Source: Flammeovirga agarivorans | GTDB taxonomy: Bacteria > Bacteroidota > Bacteroidia > Cytophagales > Flammeovirgaceae | Direction of reading: 5' to 3' | Length of the DNA: 64,000 nt | Assembly (NCBI RefSeq): GCF_012641475.1 | Contig: NZ_JABAIL010000005.1 | Location: forward strand, 601,259 to 665,258 | The notes under the pieces: generated by a model | The model's input: the letters and a program-made list of their open reading frames with translations, nothing else | The model's database searches: none | Told to the model about the DNA's origin: nothing | Position numbers and translations under genes: made by a program | Shown here: positions 29,101 to 36,927 of the stretch, piece by piece | Numbering within the stretch: position 1 is the stretch's first letter | How the letters are laid out: each line of letters opens with the position of its first letter

Positions 29101-29289
29101 CTTTCTCAAATTTTTAAATCTAATGTAAGTGATATTACAGAACGAATTAAAGCTGTTGAAAGTGGTCAGGAAGATGTTGAAGGTAAGAGTCTTACTGAAT
29201 TGATGAAGTTGAAAGAAGTTTATCAAAACAACTTAAAAGTAGCTCAATCTACTTTCCAAACTAGCTATCAAGATATGATGGGTAGATAA
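26197..29289 (+). CDS. DUF2723 membrane glycosyltransferase (GT-C type)
   Basis: A large polytopic protein of 1030 residues. The first 350 residues hold many membrane segments in the arrangement of GT-C enzymes. The conserved DUF2723 signature EETASFWDCGEFIAVSYKL with PHPPGAPLF appears at about 28-55; its acidic residues in the first periplasmic loop probably form the catalytic site. Further membrane segments occur near 485-590. A soluble periplasmic C-terminal domain contains a second signature region (LFTGGDNDTFPLWY). Members are related to protein O-mannosyltransferases and are thought to use lipid-linked sugar in cell-surface glycosylation; donor and acceptor are unknown here. It is a single gene ended by a terminator. 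Confidence 0.85.
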   Translation: MNEFKRLNNLIGWTAFLVSLAVYTITMEETASFWDCGEFIAVSYKLMVPHPPGAPLFLLINRLFSFLAFGDVLKVAWWINFQSAFMSALTILFLYWTIVMLGMKILKPKKEGYGAKDKIILFGSGLVGALAYTFSDSFWFSAVEAEVYAMSSMFTALVFWAILKWEYIEDSASSNRWLIMIAYIIGLSIGVHLENLLCLPAVAMIYYYKKYPNNITWKGTIASMAAGGAIILGIIIIIIPGLPSFAFFIDRIFVNTFGASFGTGGLFFSFTLVFALAYGIYYTQKNEMITLNNLLLGTTFILVGYMSYTLVIIRSNQLTPINENAPDDLLGYVSYLKREQYGDRPLLYGPTYDAEHVDTEIVGDKYREANRAGQDYYEVYDQKTKAVYAKKDMMLLPRMYSRQPHHAELYRQWAGIEPGKKPNMVDNLKFLFRYQIGHMYLRYFMWNFAGRESDEKDAAFLYPWDDMQKLPELLEENKARSNFYFLPLLLGLLGVVFQYKKDEKNFYVVGILFITMGVALVGYLNSPPVEPRERDYIYAASFYAFAMWIGFGAFALAEMLSNKMGKNGAIAGVAISFIVPVIMAFNGWDGHDRSNRWHSVDQARNTLASCAPNAILFTGGDNDTFPLWYVQNVEGFRTDVRVAVLSYFSTGWYLDQMREQQYESAPLPLSISPENYIEGKNDYIPLVEDDRAKNGVNLTTFLHYVNENNPAVQVQLQGGSSTTKYLSRTFILDVDSAAVIKSGIIPKGKEALVRPKMAWQLKGNKTYTFKNELALLDLISTNNWERPIYFNNTSANTINMDLRRYLYLEGMTYRLLPVPIDGVGGEVGEVNTEVMLDNIKKFAFRGLQDESVYYDDEYRKFGANTRNNVYRLAETLYYDALIEDSPEKRKQSKEVLDWILEMVPDTTIPYSFYAPKYMDLYYRLGEIEKANAIFNLLVNRDAENVAYYSQTGKGTENVARRSLITLQQLSQIFKSNVSDITERIKAVESGQEDVEGKSLTELMKLKEVYQNNLKVAQSTFQTSYQDMMGR

Positions 29290-29315
29290 TTGATTTGATA
29301 AAAAATAAAGGAAAG

Positions 29316-29350
29316 ACCTACTCTAATAGTATTGGAGTAGGTTTTTTTTG
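29316..29350 (+). terminator. intrinsic terminator after the DUF2723 gene
   Basis: An 8-base stem ACCTACTC with GAGTAGGT around an 11-base loop, followed by eight T residues. Confidence 0.85.
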
Positions 29351-29486
29351 TGTCTAATTATGAGTGATTTATGAAAGAAAGATGAAAAAAATCATCCTTT
29401 TTGTCACAAATACGAAACCTATACTGTTTTAGGGTAGAATCAGTTCATTAATTGAAACGACTTTCTGTTCCTTAAACACTATATTT

Positions 29487-30293
29487 ATGTATGTAATTAT
29501 CGCATTTTTCATAATACATTGGTACACTTCTTTATTCTTCCAAACATTTTTCTTGCATAGATATGCAGCACATCAAATGTTTACAATGTCTAAAGGGTGG
29601 GAGAAAGTATTCTTTGTACTTACGTACATTTTCCAGGGCTCTAACTATTTAAGTGCCTATGGTTATGGAATTATGCACAGAATGCACCATGCATTTGCGG
29701 ATACTGAAGAGGATCCTCATTCACCGAAGTATTCACCATCGTTATTTGCAATGATGTGGACAACAAAAAATATTTACACTGATATTTGCAAAGGTAAAGT
29801 TGAGGTAGATCCCAAATTCACGAAGAATGTTCCAGAATGGCACTCATTTGATAAAATTGCAAGTAGCTGGTACTCTCGTTTGGGTTGGAGTTTTGCATAC
29901 ATTGGATTTTATGTATACTGTTACTCTACATTCGATTTATCTCCATGGATCTTTTTATTATTACCAATCCACTTCTTAATGGCACCAGTACATGGAGCAA
30001 TTATTAACTGGTTTGCACATATCTATGGTTACAGAAACTTTGAAGTAAGTGATACATCGACAAACTTTTTACCTTTTGATTTCCTAATGATGGGAGAGTC
30101 ATACCATAATAACCACCATGCACATGGTTCTAGACCAAATTTTGGAGGTATTAGATGGCATGAAATCGATCCAACATATATTGTTATCAAAATACTAGAT
30201 GCAACAGGAGTGATCCAGTTGAAAAAGAAAAAATCATCAGGCAAAGAAAAGGCAACAGAACCGAAAAAAGGAAATGTTGCAGCAGCCGTTTAG
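29487..30293 (+). CDS. acyl-CoA/acyl-lipid desaturase
   Basis: A 268-residue membrane-bound di-iron desaturase. The three histidine boxes are visible: HRYAAH at 24-29, HRMHH at 64-68 and ESYHNNHHAH near residue 211. Hydrophobic helices flank the boxes as in stearoyl-CoA desaturase type enzymes. It would introduce a cis double bond into fatty acyl chains, affecting membrane fluidity. The C-terminus is a Lys-rich tail. The ATG at 29487 is the first in the frame and leaves little before the first box; the short N-terminus is usual for bacterial members. It stands alone, with a terminator at 30301. Confidence 0.88.
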   Translation: MYVIIAFFIIHWYTSLFFQTFFLHRYAAHQMFTMSKGWEKVFFVLTYIFQGSNYLSAYGYGIMHRMHHAFADTEEDPHSPKYSPSLFAMMWTTKNIYTDICKGKVEVDPKFTKNVPEWHSFDKIASSWYSRLGWSFAYIGFYVYCYSTFDLSPWIFLLLPIHFLMAPVHGAIINWFAHIYGYRNFEVSDTSTNFLPFDFLMMGESYHNNHHAHGSRPNFGGIRWHEIDPTYIVIKILDATGVIQLKKKKSSGKEKATEPKKGNVAAAV

Positions 30294-30300
30294 ATAATAT

Positions 30301-30337
30301 AAAGGTCAGGTTTAGTTTTAAGCCTGCCCTTTTTTTG
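30301..30337 (+). terminator. intrinsic terminator after the desaturase gene
   Basis: The hairpin AAAGGTCAGG paired with CCTGCCCTTT contains one mismatch and is followed by a T run. Confidence 0.7.
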
Positions 30338-30398
30338 TTAGCGATTCAATAAACTAATTATTTTTATTAATTTCTTGGGTGAAATAGATACCAAGAAA

Positions 30399-31367
30399 AT
30401 GAAGAATTATAAAATAGAATCTAGTGAGTATACACCTCATAATAGCTATGAGATCTTAGCAGATGATTTTGAGGGTACTTGGAATGGCGAAGAATTAGAA
30501 ATAGATAATGAAGACCTCAACATAAAAATAACATCCTTTAAATACATGGATGGAATGTATGTTGGTTACCTAAACTTTCATAGTAATATACAAGTCACTT
30601 TCTCTAATGAACCCAACGACGATAAACACTTTATCATTTTAAGAATTGGTTATTCTGGTACTTACTCTAAAGAAGATAAGTTTAGAAAGTTTAATCATGA
30701 CGGCATTTTTATTTATAATGCTAATCAACAATTTAATATCGAGTACCCATATCAGATCAATTGTCAGTGGGTAACAATTCGATTTCCTCTTGATGTATTT
30801 AATTTTTTTGATGAAGGTTTTGAATCAAAACTGAAAAAGCTTCTTAGCACTGAAGGGACATGGTTTCATTACTTTACACTAGATCCTGAGATTGAAGGTT
30901 ATGTCAATGAGTTAGTAAAATCGAATGAGAATAAAGTGAAACGGAAATTTTCTTTTTTCTCTAGAGCCTTAGATATTCTAGGAGCTTTAAAAGAAAAAAT
31001 GGAGAATGATCTGATGACAAAATCTAATATCAAGATCCATCCTGATGATTTTAGTAGTATGGTTTTATTGAAGGATAAAATCCTAACAGATTACACCGAA
31101 CCACCCAACTTAAATGACCTTAGTATGGAACTAGGTATGAGTGTGTCTAAACTCAATAGAAACTTTAAAGCTGTTTATCAATTACCAATTCTTCAATATT
31201 TCAATCAGCATAGAACGGAAGAGACCTACAGACAAGTAAAATATACGGATAAAAGTCTAACAGAGATTGCTAGTGACTTAGGCTATAGCCATGTAGGACA
31301 TTTGAGTAGAACATTTAAGAAGCATTTTGGTTATGCTCCTTCTAGTATAAGAGGAACGTTAAAGTAA
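30399..31367 (+). CDS. AraC-family transcriptional regulator
   Basis: A DNA-binding protein of 322 residues from the ATG at 30399. The frame also extends upstream to a TTG at 30375 (8 more residues), but the ATG gives a normal start. The C-terminal 100 residues form two helix-turn-helix units: LNDLSMELGMSVSKLNRNFK and SLTEIASDLGYSHVGHLSRT, then FKKHFGYAPSSIR, as in AraC/XylS. The N-terminal 200 residues are a poorly conserved ligand or sensor part with no recognised motif. The target is unknown; neighbours are the desaturase gene upstream and the remnant hydrolase downstream, but no operon is evident. Confidence 0.85.
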   Translation: MKNYKIESSEYTPHNSYEILADDFEGTWNGEELEIDNEDLNIKITSFKYMDGMYVGYLNFHSNIQVTFSNEPNDDKHFIILRIGYSGTYSKEDKFRKFNHDGIFIYNANQQFNIEYPYQINCQWVTIRFPLDVFNFFDEGFESKLKKLLSTEGTWFHYFTLDPEIEGYVNELVKSNENKVKRKFSFFSRALDILGALKEKMENDLMTKSNIKIHPDDFSSMVLLKDKILTDYTEPPNLNDLSMELGMSVSKLNRNFKAVYQLPILQYFNQHRTEETYRQVKYTDKSLTEIASDLGYSHVGHLSRTFKKHFGYAPSSIRGTLK

Positions 31368-31533
31368 GGAAACCCAAAAAAGTATCAACTTAACCGTTTT
31401 GATTTTTTCATGTAAATAGATTTTTATTTTATGTAAATCATTCTATACCAATTTATTGACTTTTGTATCAAGGGAAATAAGAAGCCTCTTTAATAAAATA
31501 AAAGTCAAAAAGTAATAGAATGAAAAATCATAA

Positions 31534-31785
31534 AAAAAATTTCTAAGCAGTAAAGAAGCATATAGTTTAGAATGGACAGGTGAAAAAGGAGAAAGAAATT
31601 CTGCACAATGGGACCATGTATGGGCAGATGGAGGTATGTTCAAACATGGAAATATGCACCAAGGTATTTATGTAGATGCCGATAGAGATTTCTGTGCCTT
31701 TGTATTTTCTAATACACCAAATGAAAGATCTGACAAAGCTCCAGGTTTTATGAGAGCAGTAGCTAAAAAAGTAGCTGGAAAATAA
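31534..31785 (+). pseudogene. decayed C-terminal fragment of a serine hydrolase (beta-lactamase-like) gene
   Basis: The frame open from 31534 to the stop codon at 31783 has no usable start, but encodes a clear protein tail: SAQWDHVWADGGMFKHGNMH, then QGIYVDADRDFCAFVFSNTP. This parallels the C-terminus of the intact hydrolase just downstream (SRQWDAVWPNGDFWKAGLQ, then GQGIYVSPEKDLVIVFFSTN). An ATG at 31520 begins MKNHKKNF in another frame and stops at once, as if the 5' end survives after a deletion and frameshift. A terminator still follows at 31815. It is most likely the remnant of a tandem copy of the downstream gene. Confidence 0.75.
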
Positions 31786-31814
31786 AATAGATTAAATGTT
31801 TAGATAGGTAAATC

Positions 31815-31858
31815 GCTCATTATAAGAGGTATTCGTACTGATTTTAATGGGCTTTTTT
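31815..31858 (+). terminator. terminator retained after the hydrolase pseudogene
   Basis: The stem GCTCATTA with TAATGGGC (one G-T pair) around a 22-base loop is followed by six T residues. It would have ended the now broken gene and insulates the next one. Confidence 0.55.
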
Positions 31859-31986
31859 ATACAGTAATTAATGTGTAGTCAAATTGCTGTAATTTGATTA
31901 ATACGTGTAATTTCTATCAGTTTTTGTGCAATTGATTGGTTGTTTAGAGTGGGATATTTGTTCTATCAATCAATCTTAATTACAAA

Positions 31987-33303
31987 ATGAAAAAAACACT
32001 ATTATCCTCATTGTTAGTAGGAATATCTATTTCTCAACTGTTCGCACAAGGAGCTAATATTCATGAGCAAAAAGGAGATTATAGAACTCCAATTTCAGAA
32101 TTTAGAAATGGTTTTACTCAAAATCAAGTTCAAAAATTTAGAGAAAATTATAACCTGTCTCATTTATTAAAAGGTGGAGATGATGCAGTTTGGTGGGGCT
32201 TAAGAACGTCAGAATTATTTCCTACATCCATCTTGGAACCTACACAAGAAATAATGGAGCTAGGGATTAACCTAGATACTAAAATTGGAGAAGTTAAAGC
32301 CAATACAAAGCACTTTGGAGAAATATCTTTAGATGATTTTATGGTACATCCTCACAGTTATGCGCAAGGGTTTCTTGTAGTACATAAAGGTGAAATCGTT
32401 TATGAGAATTATCAGGGGATGACTGAAAAAGACCACCATGTTTGGATGTCATGTGCTAAAATAATTCCAGGTTTAGCCGTTGATCTATTGATCTCAGATG
32501 GAAAAATAAATGAAGAATTACCCATAGAACATTATATCCATGAATTTAGGCATACTGCTTATGGTAAAATTAAAGTGAAGGATATAATGGATATGACAGC
32601 AGGGCTTAATTCAGAAGAGAATGATCTAACACGTTCAGATTCAAATTCTATTGCGACAAGGTTATTTCTAGCAGAGTTTGGTTTACCATTTAAAGGAGAG
32701 CATCAGAAAGTAAAAGATGTACTAAAAAGTGCAGAATATCAGAATCTGGCAGGGATGAAATTAGAATACAGTTCATCAAATACTGAGATGCTAGTTTTAT
32801 TGGTAGAGTCTGTGACAGGAAAACCATTTTCAGCATTTGTAGATCAAAGGATTTATTCAAAAATAGGAGCTGAATCCTCTTTAAATATTCACTTATCACC
32901 TGATGGTATAGCATTAGGACATGGTGTCGTTTCAAGTAGATTAAGAGACATGGCTCGAGTGGGTATGTTGTATACGCCTAGTTGGAATAAAATAGCTACT
33001 GAGCAAGTTGTGTCATCAGAGATTTTGGAGAAAATACAAAAAGGTACAAGGTCGAAGGAATTTTATAGGAACGGATATGATGGTCCTGTTTTTATAGATC
33101 GATTAGGGGATGATAGCATGATTTCTAATTCAAGACAATGGGATGCTGTCTGGCCCAATGGTGATTTTTGGAAAGCAGGATTACAAGGTCAAGGTATTTA
33201 TGTTTCTCCTGAAAAAGATCTGGTTATCGTATTTTTTTCAACAAATGGACAAGATGATTCTGTTCATAGGTATGTTCGTCAAATCGTTAATGTAATACAG
33301 TAA
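31987..33303 (+). CDS. secreted serine hydrolase of the beta-lactamase/PBP4 type
   Basis: A 438-residue exported protein with a signal peptide (1-21, ending LFAQ). The class C beta-lactamase-like motifs are: SxxK with Ser155 and Lys158 (WMSCAKIIPGL), a Tyr-based motif in LEYSSSNTEML, and a KAG triad in WKAGLQGQGIYV. Such proteins hydrolyse esters or amides in the periplasm or outside the cell; beta-lactamase activity itself should not be assumed. The stop codon is one base before the ATG of a DcaP-like porin, so the two are translated together, suggesting that the enzyme releases a product taken up by the porin. A broken paralogue lies upstream. Confidence 0.85.
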   Translation: MKKTLLSSLLVGISISQLFAQGANIHEQKGDYRTPISEFRNGFTQNQVQKFRENYNLSHLLKGGDDAVWWGLRTSELFPTSILEPTQEIMELGINLDTKIGEVKANTKHFGEISLDDFMVHPHSYAQGFLVVHKGEIVYENYQGMTEKDHHVWMSCAKIIPGLAVDLLISDGKINEELPIEHYIHEFRHTAYGKIKVKDIMDMTAGLNSEENDLTRSDSNSIATRLFLAEFGLPFKGEHQKVKDVLKSAEYQNLAGMKLEYSSSNTEMLVLLVESVTGKPFSAFVDQRIYSKIGAESSLNIHLSPDGIALGHGVVSSRLRDMARVGMLYTPSWNKIATEQVVSSEILEKIQKGTRSKEFYRNGYDGPVFIDRLGDDSMISNSRQWDAVWPNGDFWKAGLQGQGIYVSPEKDLVIVFFSTNGQDDSVHRYVRQIVNVIQ

Positions 33304-33304
33304 T

Positions 33305-34516
33305 ATGAAAAAGATTCAACTATTCATTATTGCCTGTTTACTATTCGCAGGTGATATATATGCACAAGGCTTCGTGTCTGATCAACTAAACAAAAATAAA
33401 GATACAGTAGAATGGAAAGATCCTTCTTTTCCAGGTTCTTGGTCCGTTTCAGGGAATGGAAAGGTAAGAATGAAAATTGGAGGATATATGAAAAATGATT
33501 TCGTCTATGATGTTAATGGAACTAGAGATAAAACTCAATTCCTCATGTCAACTATTCCTGTTCAAGGAGAAGCGGATTATGGTAGTTCCGGTTATATCAG
33601 TTTCTTTTCTAAAGAGACAAGGATCAACCTTGATGTAAGAAGTAAAGTCAATAATACACCTGTCCAAATGTTTGTAGAAGGGGATTTCTTTTCTTCTACA
33701 GGAAATCAGTTTAGAATGAGACATGCTTATATTAAAGTAGGTGGGTTCACCTTCGGTCAAACATGGACGAATCTTACTTTCTTAGAAACTCTTCCTTTTA
33801 TTATCGATTTTGCTGCAGGTGATGCATTATTTGGAGGGAGATCAAATCAGATTAGATATGAGACTAATATCAATCAGAATTGGATGTTTGGAGCAAGTAT
33901 TGAATACTTGGAAAATATGGGTATTGAAAACCCTAATTCATTACATGGTGTTGCTCAAGCACAATTACCTCTCATCTCAATGAAATTTGTTTACCATAAG
34001 AAAAACACAAAGCTATTCTTCGGAGCAAGTGCAGCTCAATTAAATTGGACTGGAGGCCCAGAGGGAATGAATGCTTCTACTCCACAATTGGATGTTATTT
34101 TTGGCGGTAAGCGACAAATTGATAGAAAAAATTCTGTTTCTTGGAATGTAAACTATGGTATTGGCTCTGGTGAAAATATTTTAGCTTTTATTGGAAGTAA
34201 TGCCAATGCTGTTTTAACCCAAGATGGGCAGTTAGTTTCTATGCAGTCTTTCTCTGCATTAGTAGGGTATACCCATCATTGGAATGACAAATTATCTTCT
34301 AATTTCTCTTATGCTTACGGTTGGTTAATGGATATTCCTGATTCAAGAGATCCATTTGCACTAAAAGCCGGTGGTATTTCACACATCAATTTAATTTGGC
34401 AACCGTTAAAGTATTTTTCAACAGGTATTGAATACATGAGAGGTACGCAGCGAACAGCCAATAGTAATTTGGGAACAGCGAATAGATTTCAACTGATGAC
34501 AAAATTTGATTTCTAA
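33305..34516 (+). CDS. DcaP-like outer membrane porin
   Basis: A 403-residue protein with a signal peptide (1-20, ending IYAQ) and a barrel-like remainder of alternating strands, ending in Phe (MTKFDF), the usual outer membrane signal. The start of the mature part (GNGKVRMKIGGYMKNDFVYD), the middle stretch VEGDFFSSTGNQFRMRHAY and GQTWTNLTFLETLP are features of the DcaP family, trimeric porins for small anionic compounds such as dicarboxylates. It is coupled to the serine hydrolase upstream and closed by a strong terminator. Confidence 0.85.
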   Translation: MKKIQLFIIACLLFAGDIYAQGFVSDQLNKNKDTVEWKDPSFPGSWSVSGNGKVRMKIGGYMKNDFVYDVNGTRDKTQFLMSTIPVQGEADYGSSGYISFFSKETRINLDVRSKVNNTPVQMFVEGDFFSSTGNQFRMRHAYIKVGGFTFGQTWTNLTFLETLPFIIDFAAGDALFGGRSNQIRYETNINQNWMFGASIEYLENMGIENPNSLHGVAQAQLPLISMKFVYHKKNTKLFFGASAAQLNWTGGPEGMNASTPQLDVIFGGKRQIDRKNSVSWNVNYGIGSGENILAFIGSNANAVLTQDGQLVSMQSFSALVGYTHHWNDKLSSNFSYAYGWLMDIPDSRDPFALKAGGISHINLIWQPLKYFSTGIEYMRGTQRTANSNLGTANRFQLMTKFDF

Positions 34517-34527
34517 ACGAATAAAAA

Positions 34528-34562
34528 AAAGAGGTTGATATTATCGAAATATCAACCTCTTT
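34528..34562. terminator. bidirectional intrinsic terminator
   Basis: A 15-base perfect stem (AAAGAGGTTGATATT with its complement) and a 5-base loop lie between the convergent porin and ferredoxin genes. Confidence 0.9.
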
Positions 34563-34580
34563 ATATAAATCAAAACAGTT

Positions 34581-34814
34581 CTAAAACTCTTTGACTTTTA
34601 TGATTTTTACAGGACATGCTTCTGCAGCCTTTACATTTTCGTCTAGTTCAATAGGACTTACCTTAGTAGTGTAGAACCCTTTTTTATTGACTCCACCAAC
34701 CAAAGTAGCTTTCCCATCTCTTTTTGACATCACCCATCTGTCTGGAGCAAACTCCACACAATAGTTACAGCCAATGCATTTATTTCGTTGATGCGTAATT
34801 GTAATTTTACTCAT
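34581..34814 (-). CDS. single-cluster [4Fe-4S] ferredoxin
   Basis: A 77-residue protein with Cys13, Cys16 and Cys19 (CIGCNYC) and Cys67 followed by Pro (EACPVKII), the pattern of one [4Fe-4S] cluster. It would transfer single electrons in the cytoplasm. It lies 16 bases after the peptidase U32 gene on the same strand, so the two form an operon, and it may be the electron donor or cluster partner of that protein. Confidence 0.88.
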   Translation of the reverse strand: MSKITITHQRNKCIGCNYCVEFAPDRWVMSKRDGKATLVGGVNKKGFYTTKVSPIELDENVKAAEACPVKIIKVKEF

Positions 34815-34830
34815 GATCGTTTTTAACGAA

Positions 34831-36111
34831 TTAAGCTTCTACAGTTTCTGCATCCACTAGTTTATACAATTTATCAGAAGGACGAATTTGTGTATCCAAT
34901 TTGATACTGAAAGTATCGCCTTTTACAGCCATTTCTTTCTTACCTTCATCGTTTACATGTAATTCTTCAACCACAGTCTCAACAACTCCAGTAGTCGGTC
35001 CAGTGATTAATAGTTTATCACCTACTTTTACTTTTTGAGTTTCCAGTTGGAATTCAGCTACTTGAATATTTTTGAAATAACGACGACCGTTACCCAAGAA
35101 CACTTTTCTAGTTTTGGCTTTAGAACCATGCTGGTCAGTCCACTTACCCATTTCTTGACCAAGGTAGTAACCACCCCAGAAACCACGGTTGTAAACTTCA
35201 GTCATACGCTCTTTCCACTGCTCACCTTTTTCTTTAGTGTAAGTACCATCAAAGTAGCTGTCAATTGCTTCTCTGTAACATTGAGCAACTGTTTTTACAT
35301 ATTCAGGACCTTTACCACGTCCTTCGATTTTTAATACTCTTACTCCTGTATCTAATAATTGATCAAGGAAGTCGATAGTACATAAATCTTCAGGAGACAT
35401 GATATATTCGTTATCGATTTCTAACTCATGTCCGTCTTCGATATCGATTACCTTATATTTTCTACGGCAGTTTTGTACACAAGCACCTCTATTGGCTGAT
35501 GAGTTTTGTGTATGTAGTGATAAGTAACACTTACCAGAAACAGCCATACACAATGCACCATGAGCAAAAACTTCAACTTCTACTAATTCGCCAGAAGGAC
35601 CAGTGATATTCTCATTTTTGATCGTATCACAAATAGTCTTCATTTGAACCATAGAAAGCTCTCTTGAAAGTACCATTACATCTGCAAATGTTGAGTAGAA
35701 ACGTACTGTCTCTGCATTTGTAATATTTACTTGAGTAGAAATGTGAACTTCTACACCTACTCTGAAAGCATAGGCAATTACTGCTTGGTCAGAAGCGATA
35801 ATCGCTGTAATACCAGATTCCTTAACACGGTCAACAACTCTACGCATAATCGATAAATCATGTTCGTAGATAATTGTATTCAGAGTTAAATATGATCTTA
35901 CACCGTTTTCATTACAAATACGGGCAACTTCCTCAAGATCATCAAGAGTGAAGTTCATAGAGGCACGCGCTCTCATGTTGAGTTGCTCTACCCCAAAATA
36001 TATAGAGTCGGCTCCACCTTGAATGGCAGCCATCATTGAGTCAAATCCTCCTGCAGGAGCCATTAGCTCAACGGGTCTCTTTGTTGCAGGTTTTTTAAAT
36101 TTCTGATCCAC
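34831..36111 (-). CDS. peptidase U32 family protein, probable tRNA hydroxylation factor (TrhP-like)
   Basis: A 426-residue protein of the U32 family: it starts with the PVELMAPAGGFDSMMAAI motif, carries QGGADSIYFG and has a cysteine set Cys188, Cys195, Cys211 and Cys215 (GALCMAVSGKCYLS, NRGACVQNCRRKY), which binds an iron-sulfur cluster in homologues. TrhP of E. coli and its Bacillus relatives hydroxylate uridine 34 of tRNAs using prephenate; the older name protease reflects the first members described. A C-terminal beta-barrel domain is present (VGDKLLITGPTTGVVE). The coupled ferredoxin gene supports a redox enzyme instead of a peptidase. Confidence 0.85.
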   Translation of the reverse strand: MDQKFKKPATKRPVELMAPAGGFDSMMAAIQGGADSIYFGVEQLNMRARASMNFTLDDLEEVARICNENGVRSYLTLNTIIYEHDLSIMRRVVDRVKESGITAIIASDQAVIAYAFRVGVEVHISTQVNITNAETVRFYSTFADVMVLSRELSMVQMKTICDTIKNENITGPSGELVEVEVFAHGALCMAVSGKCYLSLHTQNSSANRGACVQNCRRKYKVIDIEDGHELEIDNEYIMSPEDLCTIDFLDQLLDTGVRVLKIEGRGKGPEYVKTVAQCYREAIDSYFDGTYTKEKGEQWKERMTEVYNRGFWGGYYLGQEMGKWTDQHGSKAKTRKVFLGNGRRYFKNIQVAEFQLETQKVKVGDKLLITGPTTGVVETVVEELHVNDEGKKEMAVKGDTFSIKLDTQIRPSDKLYKLVDAETVEA

Positions 36112-36255
36112 TTATCGTTAATTTTAAAATTCGGAATGCAAATTTAGGTTGAATTTTTAAGGCAATCAATTTTTATTTAAATTAGATTACCTTTATTCTA
36201 TGATAATCAATGCAATAGTACGAAAAACTGTTCTTGAAACCATATTTATTCACAA

Positions 36256-36834
36256 ATGATAGACCTTTTAACCCTGAAAATCAAAAACATGGTATGCGAT
36301 AGATGCATTCATGTAGTCTGGCAAACATTATTAGATATCGATGCTTCAGTAGATAGAGTAGAGCTTGGAACGGTCTATTTACAAGTGCCACTATCGAAAG
36401 ATCAACAAACTTTATTAGAACAAAAATTAGGGGCATTAGGTTTTGAAATTCTTAATGATAAACAGAAAGAGGTAGTGGAGAGTGTTAAGAATTTTATCCA
36501 CGATAAGTTTCAAAATCTCTCAATGACTACTTGGAGTGAAAACTTCTCAGATCAATTACAAAAACATATAGGAAAGGATTATTCTTATGTGAGTAAACTA
36601 TTTTCGCTTACAGAAGGGGTGACAATAGAAAAATTCTTATCTAAGCAAAAGATCGAAAAATCTAAAGAATTGATCTCCTATGATGAAATGTCGTTAGCCG
36701 AAATTGCTGATTTATTAGGCTTTAGTAGTTCGCAGTATCTTTCGAGTAAATTTAAGCAAACAATTGGTTTAACACCTTCCGAATTTAAAAAGCAGATGCA
36801 TAAACCAATGCGAAAAAGTTTGGATGAAATATAA
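36256..36834 (+). CDS. HMA-AraC regulator (metal-binding domain fused to an AraC helix-turn-helix)
   Basis: A 192-residue protein with two parts. Residues 1-70 resemble a heavy-metal-associated domain, with Cys14 and Cys17 in IKNMVCDRCIHVV. The C-terminal 100 residues are an AraC-type DNA-binding domain (IEKFLSKQKIEKSKELISYD, then MSLAEIADLLGFSSSQYLSS and FKQTIGLTPSEF). This architecture is known in Bacteroidota and usually accompanies metal homeostasis genes. A czcCBA-type efflux operon lies 2.1 kb downstream on the other strand. Metal-responsive control is inferred, not shown. Confidence 0.82.
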   Translation: MIDLLTLKIKNMVCDRCIHVVWQTLLDIDASVDRVELGTVYLQVPLSKDQQTLLEQKLGALGFEILNDKQKEVVESVKNFIHDKFQNLSMTTWSENFSDQLQKHIGKDYSYVSKLFSLTEGVTIEKFLSKQKIEKSKELISYDEMSLAEIADLLGFSSSQYLSSKFKQTIGLTPSEFKKQMHKPMRKSLDEI

Positions 36835-36927
36835 CTATTTCTTGATTACACACGTTATTATTCTTATATTAAAACTCATTAACTAGAATAGTTGCTATGA
36901 GCAAATTTTTGCCCTGATAAGAATTGA

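Noticed and set aside
31443..31643. Minus-strand frame of 66 codons
   Set aside because: It is antisense to the serine hydrolase remnant, whose plus-strand reading matches the downstream protein.
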